In this document: piece by piece, positions 59,777-64,000 of the stretch
How the letters are laid out: each line of letters opens with the position of its first letter
Position numbering within the stretch: position 1 is the stretch's first letter
Assembly: GCA_035554115.1 (NCBI GenBank)
Contig: DATMIW010000044.1
Span: 3,565-67,564, forward strand
Source: CAXTSE01 sp035554115
GTDB lineage: Bacteria; Actinomycetota; Actinomycetes; Actinomycetales; Microbacteriaceae
DNA: 64,000 nt
Direction of reading: 5' to 3'
The notes under the pieces: model-generated
What the model saw: only the letters and a program-made list of their open reading frames with translations
What the model was told of the DNA's origin: nothing
The model's database searches: none
Position numbers and translations under genes: made by a program

Positions 59777-60592
59777 ATGACCGCACAATGGAGCGACTCG
59801 ACCGAGGCGGCACCCGCCGATGAGTGGCGCACCTATGACGAGTTCGCCGCCGGCATCGACACCTACCGGCTGCCTGCCACGGACCTTTCGGGGCAGACAG
59901 TCGTCCTGGAATTCGAGGGCGGCACCCGCGTCGAGTTGCAGTTCATCGATGGTGAAACGGTGCGCTGGCGAGCTGAGGGTGGGCTCGCGTCGCTCGTGAC
60001 CGAGGATCCCTACGACGCCGTCGCGGTGCGTCCGGGTGTGTTCTTCGTGAACCTGCCGTTCACCAGTCGCGAGCGCGAGTCGCTGTCGCTCGTGTTCTCC
60101 ACATCCACCCGTCGGGCCGTGGGCGTGCTCTCGGTGATCGAGGCGGAGGCGGTGGAGGATGTGCCGCAGGTCGGTCAAACATTCTGGGTGGGCGTTGTCG
60201 CCGGCGGCACCCCGAGCGGAGCCGTGCCTGGCCCGTCTCGCGACCTCATCGGGCAGCGCAATGCATACCGCTACAGCCCCGACCACCTCTACGAGCATGT
60301 GTATCTCTCGTCAGAGCGGTACGCCTGGCAGTGCATCCAGGGGGTGCAGCGCGGTCACGGCGATGTCGACATGTCGACGGTGTGGAAGTTCGACGACGGG
60401 CTCTATCTGTTCTGTTTCCGCGAGTTCAAAATCGCTGTCGCGAGCGTCTGGCTGCACGATCTCGGCTACCAGCTCATGACGACTGGCATCTTCCTCGGCA
60501 TCAACGGAGCCGGTCAGGCCGAGCACTCGCGAGCGGGCGGGCACGTCTATCCGCTGGGCTCGGTGCGCTACCCCGACATCCAGCCGATCTGA
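59777..60592 (+). CDS. MoaF-family protein
   Basis: 271 residues in two beta-rich halves. N-terminal MoaF-like domain: 'VVLEFEGGTRVELQFIDGETVRWRAEG' and 'PYDAVAVRPGVFFVNLPF'; C-terminal half 'RDLIGQRNAYRYSPDHLYEHVYLSSERYAWQCIQGVQRGHGD'. The family is named from molybdenum-cofactor gene neighbours, but its members occur in catabolic clusters, and the fold resembles lipocalin-like ligand binders. No other moco gene is nearby. CGAAAGGA precedes the ATG. A role in binding or converting a pathway intermediate is more likely than cofactor synthesis. Confidence 0.75.
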   Translation: MTAQWSDSTEAAPADEWRTYDEFAAGIDTYRLPATDLSGQTVVLEFEGGTRVELQFIDGETVRWRAEGGLASLVTEDPYDAVAVRPGVFFVNLPFTSRERESLSLVFSTSTRRAVGVLSVIEAEAVEDVPQVGQTFWVGVVAGGTPSGAVPGPSRDLIGQRNAYRYSPDHLYEHVYLSSERYAWQCIQGVQRGHGDVDMSTVWKFDDGLYLFCFREFKIAVASVWLHDLGYQLMTTGIFLGINGAGQAEHSRAGGHVYPLGSVRYPDIQPI

Positions 60593-60618
60593 ACGCGACA
60601 GTGACAGAAGCAAAGGCA

Positions 60619-61005
60619 ATGACGAACATCGACATCATCGCGGCCCACTACGCCGCATCCGACCGAAAAGATATTGACGGGATGCTGGCGCCCTTCGCCC
60701 CCGACATCCGGTGGACCGAGGCGGCCGGCTTTCCTCTCGCCGGCACCTATATCGGCCCGCAGGCCGTTGCCGACGCGGTGTTCCGAGCGCTGCCGCGCGA
60801 CTGGGAGGACTACACCCTCGTCGTCGACGAGGTTCTCGAGGCCGGGTCGACGGTGATCGGAGTGGGCACCTACTCCGGGATCAATCGCGCGACCGGGAAG
60901 TCGTTCAGTGCCCGATTCGTGCACCTGTGGCGGCTGGACAAGCAGCGGGTCGTCGCCTTCGAGCAGGTCGTCGACAGTGCGGTCGTTATCGCGGCGATGC
61001 ACTAA
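60619..61005 (+). CDS. SnoaL-like (NTF2 fold) protein
   Basis: About 128 residues with a SnoaL_3-like pattern: 'IIAAHYAASDRKDIDGMLAPFAPDIRWTEAAGFPLAGTYIGPQAVADAVF' and 'HLWRLDKQRVVAFEQVVDS'. Belongs to the ketosteroid-isomerase-like group that is often next to catabolic enzymes, not to the YDER-type paralogues at 4956 and 13149. ATG 60619 after AAAGG; GTG 60601 is possible. Follows the MoaF-like gene by 26 bases. Confidence 0.8.
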   Translation: MTNIDIIAAHYAASDRKDIDGMLAPFAPDIRWTEAAGFPLAGTYIGPQAVADAVFRALPRDWEDYTLVVDEVLEAGSTVIGVGTYSGINRATGKSFSARFVHLWRLDKQRVVAFEQVVDSAVVIAAMH

Positions 61006-61195
61006 ATCACGCAATCGCGCGGTGTGCGGCGCGACCCACCCCTCACGCTGTGCACGCTCGAACAAACGCTCGTCGCGGCGGAACAACCGCGCACGAAGGG
61101 TCGCACCGATCCTTGAAATCAGCACCAAGAGGGGGCGAGATTCGCCCCCCGCACTGTTCGGCGTCAATCGGCGCCAGTACAAAGGAGTACAGAAC

Positions 61196-62503
61196 ATGAG
61201 AGCACCAACACTCAAGAGCGCCCTCGCGCTCGCAACGGGGCTTCTGCTCGCGGCCAGTCTGAGCGCGTGTGTGAGCGGCGGCGGCAGCGGCGGAAACGCC
61301 GGCGGCAACACCGCGAAAGGCGATTTGGCCTGCGGAATGGCCAACGGGAAGAAGGCAAGCGGCGATCCGATCAAGGTGGGCGCAATCGCCACCGAGAGCG
61401 GCGGGGTGGACTTCTCGTCGTCGCCGAAGTCGGCGGCGGCCTACTTCGACTGTGTCAACGACAACGGCGGCATCAACGGTCGTCCGATCGACTACACGGT
61501 TCAGGACGACGCTCTCGACCCGACCAAGACGGCTCAGCTGGCTGCGGGATTCGCGGCCGATGACAGCACCGTGGGCCTGGTCGGTGACGCCACCTTCATC
61601 GGTTGCGACGTCGCGAACGCTGAATACGCCAAGGCCAATCTGTATTCCATTACCGGTGTCGGCGTGCCGCAGGCGTGCTTCAACTCGAGCAACATCGCTC
61701 CTGTTAACGCGGGACCGCGCCAGTCGGCGATCGCGCTGCTTCAGTACCTCGAAAAAGAGGGCAAGGCAGATGCCGTCTTCCAGATCGGACTTAACACGCA
61801 GGGTAATGGCGACTGGGTCGCGGCCGGCATCAACGAGTATGCAAAGGCCAACAACATCAACATTGTCGGCACCGAGCTCAGCGATCCGACCGAAACCAAC
61901 TGGCTGCCCCTGATCCAGAAGATCAAGGATTCGGGAGCGACCTCGGTGATCATCGTCGATCCCGCCCCAATCGCGGCCGCAATCCTTGCGGCTGTCGAGC
62001 AGCAGGACGCTCGCGGCACCATCACCTGGACCTGCACGGCATCGTGCTATGACGCGCAGTTCGGCTCGCAGATCGGCGCGTACTGGGAAGGCTTCATCGC
62101 CAACTCGGAGCTCCAGCTTGTCGACGCCGACGGCACCGACAACGAGCTCTGGAAGAGCGTGATGGATGCCTACGCGGCGAAGGACGCACCTCGCGACACT
62201 TTCAGCCAGGCAGGCTTCCTCTCGGCGAAGATCTTCACCGATGCGCTGTTGAAGCTCGATCCGGCGTCGATCACCCGTGAGACGGTGTCGAAGGCGGTGC
62301 TGGCAGTCAAGGACTACAAGTCCGACCTGCTCTGCGTGCCGTGGTACTACGGAGAATCGGGGGAGCACAACGCGAACCACTCGACGCGTACGGCACAGGT
62401 CGAATCCGGCAACTTCGTCAAGCTGACCGGCTGCATCGATTCGGGCGACCCCGCACTCGACGGGATCCTCGCGAACGAAAAAGATCAGGGTCTCGTCGGC
62501 TGA
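61196..62503 (+). CDS. Liv-type ABC importer lipoprotein binding protein
   Basis: About 435 residues. Lipoprotein signal with lipobox LSAC (about 22-25), Gly/Ser-rich linker, then a type I periplasmic-binding fold: 'IKVGAIATESGGVDFSSSPKSAAAYFDCVNDNGGINGRPIDYTVQDD' and 'VGLVGDATFIGCDVANAEYAK'. This is the branched-chain amino acid/amide/aromatic family. AAAGGAG lies eight bases before the ATG. It is first of a permease operon that leaves the window. Probably imports the pathway's substrate or an aromatic acid. Confidence 0.9.
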   Translation: MRAPTLKSALALATGLLLAASLSACVSGGGSGGNAGGNTAKGDLACGMANGKKASGDPIKVGAIATESGGVDFSSSPKSAAAYFDCVNDNGGINGRPIDYTVQDDALDPTKTAQLAAGFAADDSTVGLVGDATFIGCDVANAEYAKANLYSITGVGVPQACFNSSNIAPVNAGPRQSAIALLQYLEKEGKADAVFQIGLNTQGNGDWVAAGINEYAKANNINIVGTELSDPTETNWLPLIQKIKDSGATSVIIVDPAPIAAAILAAVEQQDARGTITWTCTASCYDAQFGSQIGAYWEGFIANSELQLVDADGTDNELWKSVMDAYAAKDAPRDTFSQAGFLSAKIFTDALLKLDPASITRETVSKAVLAVKDYKSDLLCVPWYYGESGEHNANHSTRTAQVESGNFVKLTGCIDSGDPALDGILANEKDQGLVG

Positions 62504-62535
62504 CGACGAGTCCTTGAACGAGAGAGTCGTCTGCC

Positions 62536-63402
62536 GTGAACCTTCTTCCTTTCATTGTCGCCGGGCTTGTTGTCGGCTCGCTGTTCGCCCTCAGTGGTGT
62601 CGGCATGCTGGTGCTCTACCGCACGACGGGTGTGTTGAATTTCGGATACGGCGCCCTGGGCGCGATATCCGCGATGCTCGCGTGGCAGCTCGTGGAACTC
62701 CGGCTGCAACCCGTCCTGGCGTACGCGATCGGAATTCTCACGGCGACGGCTCTCTCGCTCCTCTTCGGATTCCTTGCGGGTCCGTTTCTTGCCACAGTCA
62801 ACGGTCTCACCAAGGCCACGGCCACTCTCGGCCTGGCCTTGGTGCTGCTGGGGGCAATGCTCTTCCTCTGGAACGACAAAGCCCGAACCCTTCGGCTGGC
62901 ATCGGATTTCATCGGGTTCCAGCTCGGAACCCGCATCACCCTGACCCAGATCATCTGCCTCTCCTTGGCGTTGGTCATGGTGATCGTGACCTCCATTTAC
63001 CTCCGTCGTAGCCCCACCGGCACCGCGATGCGCGCCCTCGCCTCTGACCGCGAGCTCGCATCGATGCTGGGTATTCGGGTGCGTCGGGTGGAACTTCTTG
63101 CCTGGACGGTGTCCGGAGCTCTTGGTGGCATTTCCGGTTTGCTGCTGGCGAGCCAGACCCGACTCGAGCCGGTGTTCCTCACCTTCATCGTGATCCCTGT
63201 TCTTGCCGCCGTTGTGGTCGGCCGGTTCCGCTCCCTCTGGGGCACTCTTCTCGGGGGTCTCGCCATCGGCGTGATCCAGTCGGTGGCATCGGCGTTTTCC
63301 GCCACCTCGTCGTTCAGCAACGCGACTCCGTTCGTCGTTGCGACCCTGGTGATCCTGTATTTGCAACGTCGCAAAGTTGTGACGATCGAGGTCGCCCGAT
63401 GA
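62536..63402 (+). CDS. LivH-type ABC importer permease
   Basis: 288 residues, about eight membrane segments, with 'SLFALSGVGMLVLYRTTGVLNFGYGALGAISAMLAW' at the N-terminus and the EAA-like loop 'TAMRALASDRELASMLGIRVRRVELLAWTVSGALGGISGLLL'. Starts with GTG. It overlaps livM by ATGA. Pairs with the LivM-type permease at 63399 to form the channel. Confidence 0.9.
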   Translation: MNLLPFIVAGLVVGSLFALSGVGMLVLYRTTGVLNFGYGALGAISAMLAWQLVELRLQPVLAYAIGILTATALSLLFGFLAGPFLATVNGLTKATATLGLALVLLGAMLFLWNDKARTLRLASDFIGFQLGTRITLTQIICLSLALVMVIVTSIYLRRSPTGTAMRALASDRELASMLGIRVRRVELLAWTVSGALGGISGLLLASQTRLEPVFLTFIVIPVLAAVVVGRFRSLWGTLLGGLAIGVIQSVASAFSATSSFSNATPFVVATLVILYLQRRKVVTIEVAR

Positions 63403-64000
63403 GCGCCCCCGCTTCGAGTCTTCGGCGGCGGCCGGCGATCTTCTCGGTGCGGTCGCTTGTGGTCCTCGCGCTGCTAGTGGTCCTTCTCATTTTCGGCCCC
63501 TCGGTATTCGGTGCCTACTGGACCCGCATCTTCACTTCCTGCGCGATCTTCGCCATCGCGGCGGCAGGGATCGCCCTGCTCTATGGGCGACTGGGACTCG
63601 TCTCGCTGGGCCAGGTTTCGCTCATCGGCGTAGGGGGGTGGATAACCTTGCGGGTCGGGCATGCGACAAGCCTCCCGTTCGAGATCGTGCTCGTGATCGC
63701 GGCTGTCGGCACCGGAATAATCGGTGTGCTGGTGGGGCTTCCGGCGCTGCGCCTCTCAGGCCTCAACTTGGCGATCGTCACCCTGATGCTCGCGGGCGCA
63801 TTCGAAGTGATTTTCAATGTCACGGGCTTCCCCAACGGCGGCGACGGATTCCTCGGTCGGGCCCAGGGCGGGGTGCTTCAGGTTCCGCTTGCCCGACCCC
63901 TCCTCGGGCAGACCGACCCGGCCTACTTCCGATATGTCGTCGTCGTCGCGGCGATCATGTTCGTGATCATCGCGCTGCACCTGTCGAACCGGCCCGGCCG
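63399..64000 (+). CDS. LivM-type ABC importer permease, 5' part (cut by window end)
   Basis: Open from ATG 63399 (overlapping the livH stop) to the last base, about 200 residues. Translated start MSAPASSLRRRPAIFSVRS is followed by hydrophobic helices and the LivM marks RLGLVSLGQVSL, GLPALRLSGLNLAIVTLM and GFPNGGDG. No stop before the edge. ATP-binding subunits (LivG, LivF) are expected beyond the window. Confidence 0.9.
   Translation, partial: MSAPASSLRRRPAIFSVRSLVVLALLVVLLIFGPSVFGAYWTRIFTSCAIFAIAAAGIALLYGRLGLVSLGQVSLIGVGGWITLRVGHATSLPFEIVLVIAAVGTGIIGVLVGLPALRLSGLNLAIVTLMLAGAFEVIFNVTGFPNGGDGFLGRAQGGVLQVPLARPLLGQTDPAYFRYVVVVAAIMFVIIALHLSNRPG

Noticed and set aside
1..64000. CRISPR arrays, tRNA or rRNA genes, insertion sequences, prophage
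   Set aside because: No regular repeat-spacer series, cloverleaf-type sequence, transposase or integrase motif was seen on either strand.

Overview
The window reads as a high-GC actinobacterial chromosome segment, most likely from the Microbacteriaceae or a close relative. Pointers are an actinobacterial-type cytochrome b (QcrB), a complete mycofactocin locus, many GTG starts, ATGA/GTGA start-stop overlaps and a dense accessory and catabolic gene content. I see no rRNA, tRNA, CRISPR array, insertion sequence or prophage. No gene-free stretch exceeds 300 bases; the longest gap is 55450-55717.

Layout. 0-2.8 kb: a divergent QcrB paralogue and small hypothetical or membrane proteins. 2.9-4.9 kb: a vanH-vanA pair (D-lactate dehydrogenase and D-Ala-D-Lac ligase) without vanX. 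4.9-17.5 kb: a redox/SnoaL region holding SnoaL-like proteins, NmrA-like NAD(P)-binding proteins, AraC regulators, a nitrilase, an EthD protein, a sugar-type ABC importer, a MarR regulator and an Old Yellow Enzyme (OYE). 17.6-26.6 kb: two mycofactocin-type SDR dehydrogenases followed by mftG-mftR diverging from mftABCDEF. 26.6-32.7 kb: arginase-family hydrolase, NCS1 permease, a third AraC, a second OYE, TetR and an alpha/beta hydrolase. 32.7-35.1 kb: a VanZ-family protein convergent with a VanS/VanR-like two-component system. 35.2-64 kb: a catabolic island with an amidohydrolase; a CoA-transferase/DUF35/thiolase/decarboxylase operon; a ring-cleavage operon (gentisate-dioxygenase-like bicupin, NahE-type aldolase, type I extradiol dioxygenase, FAH hydrolase); a GntR regulator; an aldehyde dehydrogenase; two LigM-like folate-dependent O-demethylase homologues; quinone and alcohol dehydrogenases; an aromatic-ring monooxygenase; two duplicated amine-oxidase-family flavoproteins; a MoaF-like protein; an MFS carrier; and a Liv-type ABC importer that runs off the 3' edge.

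How the genes work together. The strongest unifying signals are short shared DNA motifs. A near-palindrome, GTAAAAC-NN-TTGAC, occurs at six or seven places upstream of the SnoaL, NmrA, MarR, OYE and mycofactocin-SDR genes, and is best explained as the operator of the MarR protein encoded at 13800. At 17521-17580 it lies at the exact centre of two divergent promoters, joining an OYE and a mycofactocin SDR in one control unit. A second motif built on AAAGTGTA lies upstream of four transcription units of the catabolic island and probably belongs to the GntR protein at 44662-45429. A third, GCAAGYGCT, links a TetR gene to both amine-oxidase copies. A plausible overall picture is a strain that takes up a methoxylated or alkylated aromatic or alicyclic compound, removes O-methyl groups onto folate, oxidises alcohols through mycofactocin, and cleaves the ring. 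The substrate cannot be read from sequence.
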